A stretch of 6,408 bases of DNA from Paramuribaculum sp. (lineage in GTDB: Bacteria > Bacteroidota > Bacteroidia > Bacteroidales > Muribaculaceae). The notes beneath the pieces were generated by a model. That model ran no database searches, was not told the DNA's origin, and worked only from the letters and a program-made list of their open reading frames with translations. The stretch covers positions 1 to 6,408 of the forward strand of contig JAIDQW010000202.1 in the NCBI GenBank assembly GCA_029062075.1. The letters run 5' to 3'. This document shows, in pieces, positions 1 through 5,759 of this stretch (position 1 is its first letter; each line of letters opens with the position of its first letter). The position numbers were made by a program, and so were the translations under genes.

Positions 1-1
1 C

Positions 2-289
2 TGGGGAGGTGGCAAGAACTTCCAGAAGTCTGACCGCTATATTCAGAATGCAGCATACTGCCGTCTCAAAAACGTGACTATAGGTTACACAATTCCTCAG
101 AATATCACCCGTAAGGCTTACATTGAAAATCTCCGTGTATTCTTCTCTGGTGAAAACCTCGCAACTATAACAAACTTTACCGGAACCGGTGATCCCGAAC
201 TTGTTGATTCTTACTTCAACGCTTATGGCTACGGTAAGGTTTATCCTCTCCAGAGAGTGCTTTCATTCGGTCTTAACGTAACATTCTAA
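2..289 (+). CDS. SusC-like TonB-dependent outer-membrane transporter, C-terminal end (5' truncated by window)
   Basis: The reading frame is open from base 2 and stops with TAA at 287-289, giving about 95 residues of the C-terminus of a much larger protein. It contains the typical SusC/RagA tail: RLKNVTIGYTIP, then LRVFFSGENLATITNFTGTGDPE, then a YPLQRVLSFGLNVTF ending. These are the last beta-strands of the 22-strand barrel, with the terminal aromatic Phe expected for BAM-dependent insertion. In this family the barrel imports oligosaccharides or peptides across the outer membrane with TonB energy, and SusD caps it. The gene begins outside the window, so the plug domain and substrate cannot be judged. 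A GTG at 74 is internal and is not a start. The susD-like gene follows after 15 bases, which supports co-transcription. Confidence 0.93.
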   Translation, partial: WGGGKNFQKSDRYIQNAAYCRLKNVTIGYTIPQNITRKAYIENLRVFFSGENLATITNFTGTGDPELVDSYFNAYGYGKVYPLQRVLSFGLNVTF

Positions 290-304
290 TTTCTGACCTT
301 AATT

Positions 305-2350
305 ATGAAAAAATATATTTCAGCTCTGCTAATTGGAGCATCAATGGCAGGTCTCACTTCTTGCCATGACTACCTCAATGAGCAGCCGGAATCAGCTCTG
401 ACTCCGGAAAAATTCTTCTCTACCGCAGATCAGCTGGGAGCTTATACCGTGAACCTGTATGGCAATTTCCCGGTGCATGACCAATACACATGGTCACTCG
501 GTACTTTCATTATCGACAATAATACCGATGATATGGTGGGTATGACCCCCTCTTCGCAATGGACTCCGGGATTGTGGAAAACTCCTACCGGTTCAGGATG
601 GAGCTTCACTTTTATCAGAAACTGCAACTACTTCCTTGATCAGGTTCTCCCCAAATATGAGGCAGGTTCCATTTCAGGTAATTCAAATGATGTGAAGCAG
701 TTTATCGGTGAGGGATATTTTCTCCGCGCATACGCTTACTGGAGCCAGTACAAATCTTTCGGTGATTTCCCCATTGTTGAAACAGCTCTTCCCGATGAGG
801 AGGAGGTGCTGATGGAGGCATCAGTGCGTCAGCCGCGTAACAAAGTGGCACGCTTTATTCTCGCTGACCTTGAGAAGGCTATAGAGTTCCTGCCCGAAAA
901 GGCATCCGGAGGCAAACAGCGCATCAACAAATCTTGTGCTCAGCTTCTGCGCAGCCGCGTGGCTCTGTTTGAAGGCACATGGTTGAAGTACCACAAAGGT
1001 ACAGCATTGGTACCCGGTGGACCCGGATGGCCCGGAAATGCTGCTGACCTCGGTTCCGATTTCAATATCGACAACGAAATCAGCTATTTCCTGACTGAAG
1101 CTATGAAATCAGCTAAGGCAGTCGGTGACAAAGTGGTTGGCAGCCTTGCTGAAAATACCGGCACCGCCGAGGGTTACTCAAATGCCACAACCTGCATAAA
1201 CCCTTACTATGGAATGTTTACAGAGCAGAGCCTTGAAGGTTTCGACGAAGTGCTGATGTACAAGACATACGTCAATACTTCCGATATGAACATCACCAAT
1301 AATATTTACATGCAGTTCCAGCGTAACGGTGGCAACAGCGGTTGGACACGCGGTCTTGTAAATTCTTTCCTCATGCAGAACGGTCTGCCTATCTACGCTG
1401 CCGGTTCAGGATATGACGAAAACTGGGAAAATCAGGGTGTTTCTGCTACTCTTCAGAACCGTGACTCACGTATCCAGATCTTCACCAAGGGTGATAACAG
1501 CGTTACTGCTTTCAACAGTGATGGCACAACTGAGACCTGGGCAATGGGCTGGCTCGTGAACTCTTCTTCTGAAATGCGTTGCGTTACCGGATTCGGTGTG
1601 AAGAAAGGTATGATATACACACCCAACCCCGGTGGACATGACCACGGTGTTCAGGGCTCAATTATATTCCGCGCTACAGAAGCTATGCTTAATTACATGG
1701 AAGCATGCGTTGAACTCAATAATTCTGTTGACGGAACTGCACAGACTTATTGGGAGGCTATCCGCAAACGCGCTAAAGTTGATCCCGATTACACCAAAAC
1801 TGTCGCTGCAACAGACATGACTAAGGAGGCTCTCGGCGATTTCGGTGCTTATTCTCACGGTTCACTGGTAAGCGCTCTTGTTTACAATGTACGTCGTGAA
1901 CGCCGCAACGAGCTCATGGCTGAGGGTCACCGTATGAACGACCTTCGCCGCTGGTGTGCTCTCGACCAGCTCGAAACCACTCCATACCAGATTGAAGGTA
2001 TCAAGTTCTGGGGAACTGTTTACGATAAGAGCGCAGGTGTCAATCCGATGAATCTCAAAGACTCAGACGGTAGTGAGGCAACTGTTACAGTTGACGTGGC
2101 CGGTGGTACAGGAAATATGAGTGATCCTGCTATAAGCGGACCCTATGTTCATCCTTACCAGATATCCAAGAATATCGAATGTTTCGATGGCTACAAGTGG
2201 ATGCGCGCCCAGTACCTCTCTCCCCTCGGTCAGGCAGCGTTCCGTAAAACAGCTACAGAGCTCGATGATAAAGGTACTGTTGTAGCTTCTGTGGTTTATC
2301 AGAATCCCGGCTGGTCCATGATAGGCGGAGAAGCTCCCAAAGCTCTCTGA
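305..2350 (+). CDS. SusD/RagB-family outer-membrane nutrient-binding lipoprotein
   Basis: This is a complete 681-residue gene starting at ATG 305. The product opens with a lipoprotein signal peptide (MKKYISALLIGASMAGLTSC); the lipobox LTSC places the lipidated Cys at residue 20. The mature start HDYLNEQPESALTPEKFF is typical of SusD N-terminal domains. The C-terminal SusD/RagB signature is at about residues 529-550: VRRERRNELMAEGHRMNDLRRW, matching the family pattern R-x-E-R-R-x-E-L...EG-x-R...DLRRW. The family binds glycan (less often peptide) at the cell surface and forms the hinged lid of the SusC channel. At 681 residues it is rather long for the family, which is commonly near 500-600, so surface loops may be expanded. 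It lies 15 bases after the SusC-like gene and is followed by an intrinsic terminator, so it ends the operon. The substrate cannot be told from sequence. Confidence 0.95.
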   Translation: MKKYISALLIGASMAGLTSCHDYLNEQPESALTPEKFFSTADQLGAYTVNLYGNFPVHDQYTWSLGTFIIDNNTDDMVGMTPSSQWTPGLWKTPTGSGWSFTFIRNCNYFLDQVLPKYEAGSISGNSNDVKQFIGEGYFLRAYAYWSQYKSFGDFPIVETALPDEEEVLMEASVRQPRNKVARFILADLEKAIEFLPEKASGGKQRINKSCAQLLRSRVALFEGTWLKYHKGTALVPGGPGWPGNAADLGSDFNIDNEISYFLTEAMKSAKAVGDKVVGSLAENTGTAEGYSNATTCINPYYGMFTEQSLEGFDEVLMYKTYVNTSDMNITNNIYMQFQRNGGNSGWTRGLVNSFLMQNGLPIYAAGSGYDENWENQGVSATLQNRDSRIQIFTKGDNSVTAFNSDGTTETWAMGWLVNSSSEMRCVTGFGVKKGMIYTPNPGGHDHGVQGSIIFRATEAMLNYMEACVELNNSVDGTAQTYWEAIRKRAKVDPDYTKTVAATDMTKEALGDFGAYSHGSLVSALVYNVRRERRNELMAEGHRMNDLRRWCALDQLETTPYQIEGIKFWGTVYDKSAGVNPMNLKDSDGSEATVTVDVAGGTGNMSDPAISGPYVHPYQISKNIECFDGYKWMRAQYLSPLGQAAFRKTATELDDKGTVVASVVYQNPGWSMIGGEAPKAL

Positions 2351-2362
2351 TAATAAAAAACT

Positions 2363-2378
2363 CTATGTGAGAACATAG
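2363..2378 (+). other. Small hairpin with GAGA loop in the susD 3' UTR
   Basis: A perfect 6-bp stem (CTATGT at 2363-2368 with ACATAG at 2373-2378) closes a GAGA loop, which has the GNRA tetraloop form. It lies 12 bases after the susD stop and is followed by G-G-TTTT. It could be a weak first terminator or an mRNA 3'-end stabilising element upstream of the stronger terminator. The pairing is directly visible; the role is inference. Confidence 0.4.
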
Positions 2379-2408
2379 GTTTTCAAATATTAGGTTAATA
2401 AATGGGTT

Positions 2409-2443
2409 AAGTCCCGGAGAATTATTCTCCGGGACTTTATTTT
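2409..2443 (+). terminator. Intrinsic terminator of the susC-susD operon
   Basis: The segment 2409-2437 is an almost complete palindrome. The left arm AAGTCCCGGAGAA pairs with the right arm TTCTCCGGGACTT, leaving a very small loop around 2422-2424. The stem is GC-rich at its base and middle and is followed by a T-rich run (TTTATTTTAA). This is a textbook Rho-independent terminator, 59 bases after the susD stop codon. It separates the transporter operon from the kinase gene downstream. Confidence 0.92.
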
Positions 2444-2445
2444 AA

Positions 2446-2479
2446 TGTGAGATTTTTAGATTCTGTGTGTGAGATTTTT
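2446..2479 (+). repeat. Two 12-bp direct repeats upstream of the kinase gene (possible operator)
   Basis: TGTGAGATTTTT occurs at 2446-2457 and again, identical, at 2468-2479. The two starts are 22 bp apart, about two helical turns, so a protein could contact both copies on the same DNA face. They lie just upstream of the candidate kinase promoter. The repeat is visible; its use as a binding site is inference. Because the motif is T-rich, chance duplication is possible. Confidence 0.45.
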
Positions 2480-2510
2480 TTTGTTAATTTGCATTGACCA
2501 AATATAATAC
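2480..2510 (+). promoter_or_regulatory. Candidate kinase promoter (weak match)
   Basis: A TTTG at 2480-2483 could be a Bacteroidales -33 element. Nineteen bases later is TATAATAC (2503-2510), which keeps only the TA of the -7 consensus TAnnTTTG. An alternative -7 is TTAATTTG at 2484-2491, but it has no good -33. Either would give a short leader before the GTG at 2528. Because the strong terminator isolates the kinase from the upstream operon, a promoter must lie in this gap, but its exact position is uncertain. Confidence 0.3.
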
Positions 2511-2527
2511 CAACCATTCATTATTTC

Positions 2528-4630
2528 GTGAGAACCTTATATACAACCTTTATTATTGGAATCATTCTATCTTTTAGTCAGATAGAAGCAAGGGATATTA
2601 CCCAGCATCAGCTTGATTCCCTGTATGCTGAACTAAAGGAAGCACCTTATCCTAACGATAGCATGATGGTGCTGTATAATATTTTCGATGCAAGTCCGAG
2701 ACAGCAGCAGAAAAAATTGGCAAGGAGTATATACAGTATAGCCAAACGCACTAATAATTTGGAGGTTCAGCTGGATATTCTGAGAAATCTCGGAAATATT
2801 TATCTTGGTAATGACAGCGCTCAGAGTCTCATTATAAGCGAGGTAGAAAAATTACCGGCAGGACCGGAGCAGAAAGAAACACTTATGTTTCTGCGATTGC
2901 TGAAGGTGACTACCAATTCACTGATGGCAACTCCGGATCAGCGATATAAATATATGGGTGAGGCTTTGAACAAGTATAAGAACAGAAATGACAATATGAC
3001 GGCGCTCAATCAGCTCGAGCTGCTATATACCTTGTGCGTGTATCTCGATGCTACAGCCCAGGGAGATTTGTTAGAGAAATACATGAAGGAGTCGGAGGAG
3101 AAGATTGATAAACTGCCTTTCGGATTATATGCTTTCCAGAATATGTTTTATGCCCACTCCGCGCTGATGTACACCCGTAACCAGGACCATGAAAAAGCGG
3201 TTGAAGCTGACAGGAAACTTCTCGGAATTATGGACAATCTTGAGAGAGATTATAACAAACAAGGGAGAGTTTTCAAGGATTTCGACCGCAACCGTTATAT
3301 CTGCTACCGGCGAATGCTTTACAACTACCCGGCATTATCAACAGGTGAGGTAGAGGATATCATGAAGAGGATTTGGTATCTTGTGTCGTGCAATGCTGAG
3401 TTAAGGGAGGATTTTAAGGGAAGGCCTTTTGCTGAGACATTCTACTACATGGCTAAAAAGGATTATATCAAGGCTAAGCCTATGCTTGTGACTCTGCTGG
3501 ACAGTGATTTGGGAGGCAACGAATATCTGAGACCGAGATTGTCGGAAATGCTCTGTTCGGCAGCCGAGGCTACCGGCGACAAAGAACTTTATATTAAAGC
3601 ACTTAAAAACCATGTTGATATTCTGAAACAATACGCGGAACTTAAGAGTCAGAACCGCTATCGTGAACTTCAGATTATTTATGAAATGGATAACCTGACC
3701 CGCGAAAACGAAAGATTGGAGGAGGAGACCGCCAAGGCTGAGCTTAATCATCAGAAACTCCTTCTTGTCGGGGTTGTGGTGATAGGTGCCATACTCCTGT
3801 TGGTTACGCTTTTGATGTTCAGGATGTATCGCAAGGCTCGCAAATTGTCAAAAGGTTTATATAAAACCAATCTTGCTCTTGAAAAGGAAAGGAATGCTCT
3901 TATAAATAGTGAGCGACAGCTTATTGAAGCTCGTGATAAGGCTAATTCCATTTCAAAAATGAAGAGCGATTTTCTGGATAATATGACTCATGAGGTACTT
4001 GAACCGTTGAACGCTATAAGCGGTTATACCCAGCTTATTGTTGACAGTCTTGGCTCTGATTTGCAGAAACGTCTTGAAAAGTATGTGAAAATAGTTGAAA
4101 TGAACTGTGAACTCCTCAAGACGGTTGTTACCGACGCAATATCATTGTCTTCACTGTCAAAGGATTCACTCTCTATTGTAAGGCAAAGAGTTTCGCTCAA
4201 TCAGATATGCAATGATGCTTTGTCAAGCATAGAATATGCTCCGAAGCCGGGAGTCGAGGTGTGTTTCCTGAAGGAGGGAGCAGATGATATTATTGTAGAT
4301 ACAGATCCGACACGAGTGCAGCAGGTACTTGCCAATCTGCTTCATAACGGTGCCAAGTTTACAGAAATAGGAAATGTGACGCTTGATTATGAGCTGAATG
4401 ATAAGGCTAATATCATATCATTTACAGTAACTGATACCGGGTCAGGAATTCCTGCCGGTAAGGAGGATGTGATTTTTGAGCGGTTTGAAAAGGTTGATTC
4501 GCGCTCACAAGGTCTCGGACTGGGATTGTCTATAGCCCGTCAGATTGCCCGTTTGCTCGGCGGTGATGTTGTTCTTGACAGAAACTATCATGCCGGTTCC
4601 AGATTTATCTTTACTCTGCCGTTGAAGTAA
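2528..4630 (+). CDS. TPR-type transmembrane sensor histidine kinase (HisKA + HATPase_c, no receiver domain)
   Basis: This is a 700-residue kinase. The GTG at 2528 is chosen because an in-frame TGA lies at 2495-2497, no ATG or GTG stands between, and this start yields a signal peptide (residues 1-21, cleavage likely after IEA). The next ATG, codon 46, would remove it. Residues of about 22-375 are helical and TPR-like, presumably a periplasmic sensor. A coiled stretch (QIIYEMDNLTRENERLEEE) leads to one membrane span at about 411-431, then a cytoplasmic coiled coil. The DHp domain has phospho-acceptor His488 in NMTHEVLEPLNAI. The ATPase domain shows the N-box NLLHNGAKFTE (Asn607), G1 DTGSGIP (Asp636), F-box FERFEKVD and G2 GLGLGLSI (from 662). 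There is no receiver, HTH or AraC domain, so it is not a hybrid two-component system, and no partner regulator is visible. HEVLEPL replaces the usual HExRTPL, so the phosphatase Thr/Asn is missing. Confidence 0.93.
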   Translation: MRTLYTTFIIGIILSFSQIEARDITQHQLDSLYAELKEAPYPNDSMMVLYNIFDASPRQQQKKLARSIYSIAKRTNNLEVQLDILRNLGNIYLGNDSAQSLIISEVEKLPAGPEQKETLMFLRLLKVTTNSLMATPDQRYKYMGEALNKYKNRNDNMTALNQLELLYTLCVYLDATAQGDLLEKYMKESEEKIDKLPFGLYAFQNMFYAHSALMYTRNQDHEKAVEADRKLLGIMDNLERDYNKQGRVFKDFDRNRYICYRRMLYNYPALSTGEVEDIMKRIWYLVSCNAELREDFKGRPFAETFYYMAKKDYIKAKPMLVTLLDSDLGGNEYLRPRLSEMLCSAAEATGDKELYIKALKNHVDILKQYAELKSQNRYRELQIIYEMDNLTRENERLEEETAKAELNHQKLLLVGVVVIGAILLLVTLLMFRMYRKARKLSKGLYKTNLALEKERNALINSERQLIEARDKANSISKMKSDFLDNMTHEVLEPLNAISGYTQLIVDSLGSDLQKRLEKYVKIVEMNCELLKTVVTDAISLSSLSKDSLSIVRQRVSLNQICNDALSSIEYAPKPGVEVCFLKEGADDIIVDTDPTRVQQVLANLLHNGAKFTEIGNVTLDYELNDKANIISFTVTDTGSGIPAGKEDVIFERFEKVDSRSQGLGLGLSIARQIARLLGGDVVLDRNYHAGSRFIFTLPLK

Positions 4631-4654
4631 CCGGTTTGTGAGTGAAGAATACGT

Positions 4655-4687
4655 CAAAGGTACAATTCTGTTTTTTTTGTACCTTTG
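4655..4687. repeat. Perfect 11-bp inverted repeat carrying two outward-facing -7 motifs
   Basis: CAAAGGTACAA at 4655-4665 is the exact reverse complement of TTGTACCTTTG at 4677-4687, with an 11-base T-rich spacer. Each arm contains a perfect Bacteroidales -7 element: TACCTTTG on the + strand at 4680-4687, and TACCTTTG on the - strand across 4662-4655. The two would fire in opposite directions, rightward into the transposase leader and leftward into the 3' end of the kinase gene. As RNA it could form a hairpin 24 bases after the kinase stop, but it has no downstream T-tract, so it is a poor terminator. Confidence 0.6.
4680..4687 (+). promoter_or_regulatory. Bacteroidales -7 promoter element (TACCTTTG) upstream of the transposase
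   Basis: TACCTTTG matches the consensus TAnnTTTG exactly and follows a run of eight T and a G, the sequence style usual at Bacteroidales promoters. No TTTG -33 box is found 19-21 bases upstream; that position holds CAAAGG, the other arm of the inverted repeat. Transcription would start around 4695 and give a leader of about 160 bases before the transposase ATG at 4857. It might instead be an old host promoter whose own gene was displaced by the insertion. Confidence 0.5.
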
Positions 4688-4713
4688 CGGTTGCATACAT
4701 GTAGCTTAGCGTC

Positions 4714-4791
4714 AGGATGAATAATAAAAGGCACTTATATATAATCTTACCCAACGTATGTTATACAACACAATGACGGAAAATTCATCCT
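4714..4791. repeat. 9-bp inverted repeat spanning the transposase leader
   Basis: AGGATGAAT at 4714-4722 is the exact reverse complement of ATTCATCCT at 4783-4791, enclosing 60 bases. The left arm contains the ATG of a 19-codon ORF (4717) with its purine-rich upstream AGG, so pairing in RNA would hide that start. The right arm overlaps the nested stem-loop at 4772-4818, so the two structures cannot both form fully. It could also be DNA-level structure near an element end; I cannot tell which. Confidence 0.45.
4717..4776 (+). CDS. Very short ORF in the leader: possible leader peptide or start of a gene cut by the insertion
   Basis: ATG 4717 opens a 19-residue frame (MNNKRHLYIILPNVCYTTQ) ending at TGA 4774-4776, 30 bases after the -7 element TACCTTTG. 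The start lies inside the left arm of the 9-bp inverted repeat. Two readings are possible. It may be a leader peptide acting on the transposase leader, or it may be the 5' end of a host gene whose remainder was lost when the mobile element inserted somewhere inside 4730-4776. A frame this short also occurs often by chance, so confidence is low. Confidence 0.15.
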   Translation: MNNKRHLYIILPNVCYTTQ

Positions 4792-4818
4792 AATTTCTTG
4801 GATAAAGTTCCTGTCATT
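4772..4818 (+). other. Nested stem-loop in the transposase leader
   Basis: AATGACGGAA (4772-4781) pairs with TTCCTGTCATT (4808-4818) as ten base pairs with one bulged T at 4812. Inside it, ATCC (4787-4790) can pair with GGAT (4800-4803) around a nine-base loop. The structure ends immediately before the next hairpin (4817-4841). Candidate roles are an untranslated-region regulator of transposase expression or a subterminal DNA structure of the element. Pairing was found by eye, without an energy calculation. Confidence 0.4.
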
Positions 4819-4841
4819 TGTATCTTGTGCAAAGATACAAA
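4817..4841. other. Perfect 10-bp hairpin just upstream of the transposase start, with a minus-strand -7 motif
   Basis: TTTGTATCTT (4817-4826) and AAGATACAAA (4832-4841) form a perfect 10-bp stem with the loop GTGCA. It sits 15 bases before the ATG at 4857, inside the region where a ribosome would bind. A hairpin here could limit translation of the transposase from readthrough transcripts, a known strategy of insertion sequences. The right arm read on the minus strand is TATCTTTG after a T run, a perfect -7 match, so an antisense promoter is also conceivable. Confidence 0.5.
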
Positions 4842-4856
4842 AAAAAATATCCAAGT

Positions 4857-5756
4857 ATGAAGCCGAAAGATGGATTAATCAACTTTATGTTGGCTTTCCC
4901 TGACGAAGAAAGTTGCGTGAAGTATTTTGAAAAGCTCAGATGGGGCGATAAAGTAATATCTCCATTTGACTCTAATTCTAAGGTCTATGTATGTGCTAAC
5001 GGCAAATACAAGTGCCGTAATACCGGAAAGTATTTTGATGTTAAGACTGGAACTGTGTTTGCTGGCACCAAGCTGCCATTACGATATTGGGTGTTTGCCA
5101 TCTTTCTATTTATGTCGCACAAAAGAGGAATTTCCTCTTGTCAATTAGCCCGTGACCTCGGCGTTACACAGAAGACCGCATGGAATATGCTTCACAAGAT
5201 AAGAGCGTTTATGAAGTCACAGAACAATCGTCATGTGAGCGGTGACGTTGAGATAGACGAGACTTTTGTCGGTGGAAAGAATAAGAACCGTCATAAAGAC
5301 AAGAAAGTAGAGAAGTGTCAAGGGCGCAGTTTCAAGGATAAAGTACCCGTCTTCGGCGTGTTGCAACGTGGCGGGAATGTTTCTGCCGTTGTTGTACCAA
5401 ATACTAAGGCTTCAACGCTAAAGCCTTTGATAACCCATCTTATTGAAGCAGGGAGTAATGTATTCACAGACGGATGGGAGTACAATGGGCTTGAGGAATA
5501 CAATCAATACTCAGTAGACCACGGTAGGGGATTTTATGGCGAAACTATCGTTACTGCAAATGGTGAGGAACTGAATGTCAGTACCAACAGGATTGAAAAT
5601 GTGTGGTCTCATTTCAAGCGAATGGTTTTTGGAACTTATTACAAGGTAAGTAAAGTCCACTTGCAGAGATATGTGGATGAGTTCGTGTTCCGATTTAACA
5701 CCCGAAACTATGGCGAGATTGAAAGATTTGAACTATTTTTGCAGTGTATAGCGTAG
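4857..5756 (+). CDS. IS1595-family (ISXO2-like) DDE transposase
   Basis: The 299-residue protein starts at ATG 4857. The frame is open back to a TTG at 4818, which would add 13 residues, but those overlap the hairpin and are lysine-rich and unlike the family. The N-terminus (FPDEESCVKYFEKLRWGDKVISPFD...YKCRNTGKYFDVKTGTVF) is the IS1595 zinc-ribbon region. A helix-turn-helix follows at about 92-116 (ISSCQLARDLGVTQKTAWNMLHKIR). The catalytic acids are Asp134 in VEIDETFVGGK and Asp205 in FTDGWEYNGL; the third position falls in TNRIENVWSHFKR (Asn244 or Glu247). The tail GTYYKVSKVHLQRYVDEFVFRFNTR is characteristic. It cuts and joins the element's DNA ends. The frame is intact with all catalytic motifs, so activity is plausible. 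The zinc ribbon is altered: SPFD (35-38) and CRNT (53-56) stand where CPxC and CxxC are usual, so metal binding is doubtful. Confidence 0.93.
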   Translation: MKPKDGLINFMLAFPDEESCVKYFEKLRWGDKVISPFDSNSKVYVCANGKYKCRNTGKYFDVKTGTVFAGTKLPLRYWVFAIFLFMSHKRGISSCQLARDLGVTQKTAWNMLHKIRAFMKSQNNRHVSGDVEIDETFVGGKNKNRHKDKKVEKCQGRSFKDKVPVFGVLQRGGNVSAVVVPNTKASTLKPLITHLIEAGSNVFTDGWEYNGLEEYNQYSVDHGRGFYGETIVTANGEELNVSTNRIENVWSHFKRMVFGTYYKVSKVHLQRYVDEFVFRFNTRNYGEIERFELFLQCIA

Positions 5757-5759
5757 TGT

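Noticed and set aside
74..289. Independent 71-residue gene starting at GTG 74
   Set aside because: The frame is open upstream to the window edge with SusC-like sequence (for example YIQNAAYCRLKN), so it is the end of a larger gene.
1632..1820. 62-codon plus-strand frame inside susD
   Set aside because: It is an out-of-frame shadow of the SusD-like coding sequence, with no upstream signal and no recognisable motif.
2494..2508. TTGACC followed by TATAAT, resembling an E. coli sigma-70 promoter
   Set aside because: The two boxes are only three bases apart instead of about 17, and Bacteroidales use a different -33/-7 consensus.
3401..3751. 116-codon open frame on the minus strand inside the kinase gene
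   Set aside because: It lies wholly within a well-supported kinase frame, has no recognisable domain and is explained by codon composition of the opposite strand. The same applies to the other minus-strand frames over susD, the kinase and the transposase.
4655..4687. Intrinsic terminator of the kinase gene
   Set aside because: The stem is plausible, but the T run is in the loop and no T-tract follows the right arm, which instead reads into GCGGTTGC.
4748..4766. ACCCAAC...GTTATAC resembling integron attC core sites
   Set aside because: The first half fits RYYYAAC, but GTTATAC does not fit GTTRRRY, the spacing is far too short, and no integrase or cassette array is present.
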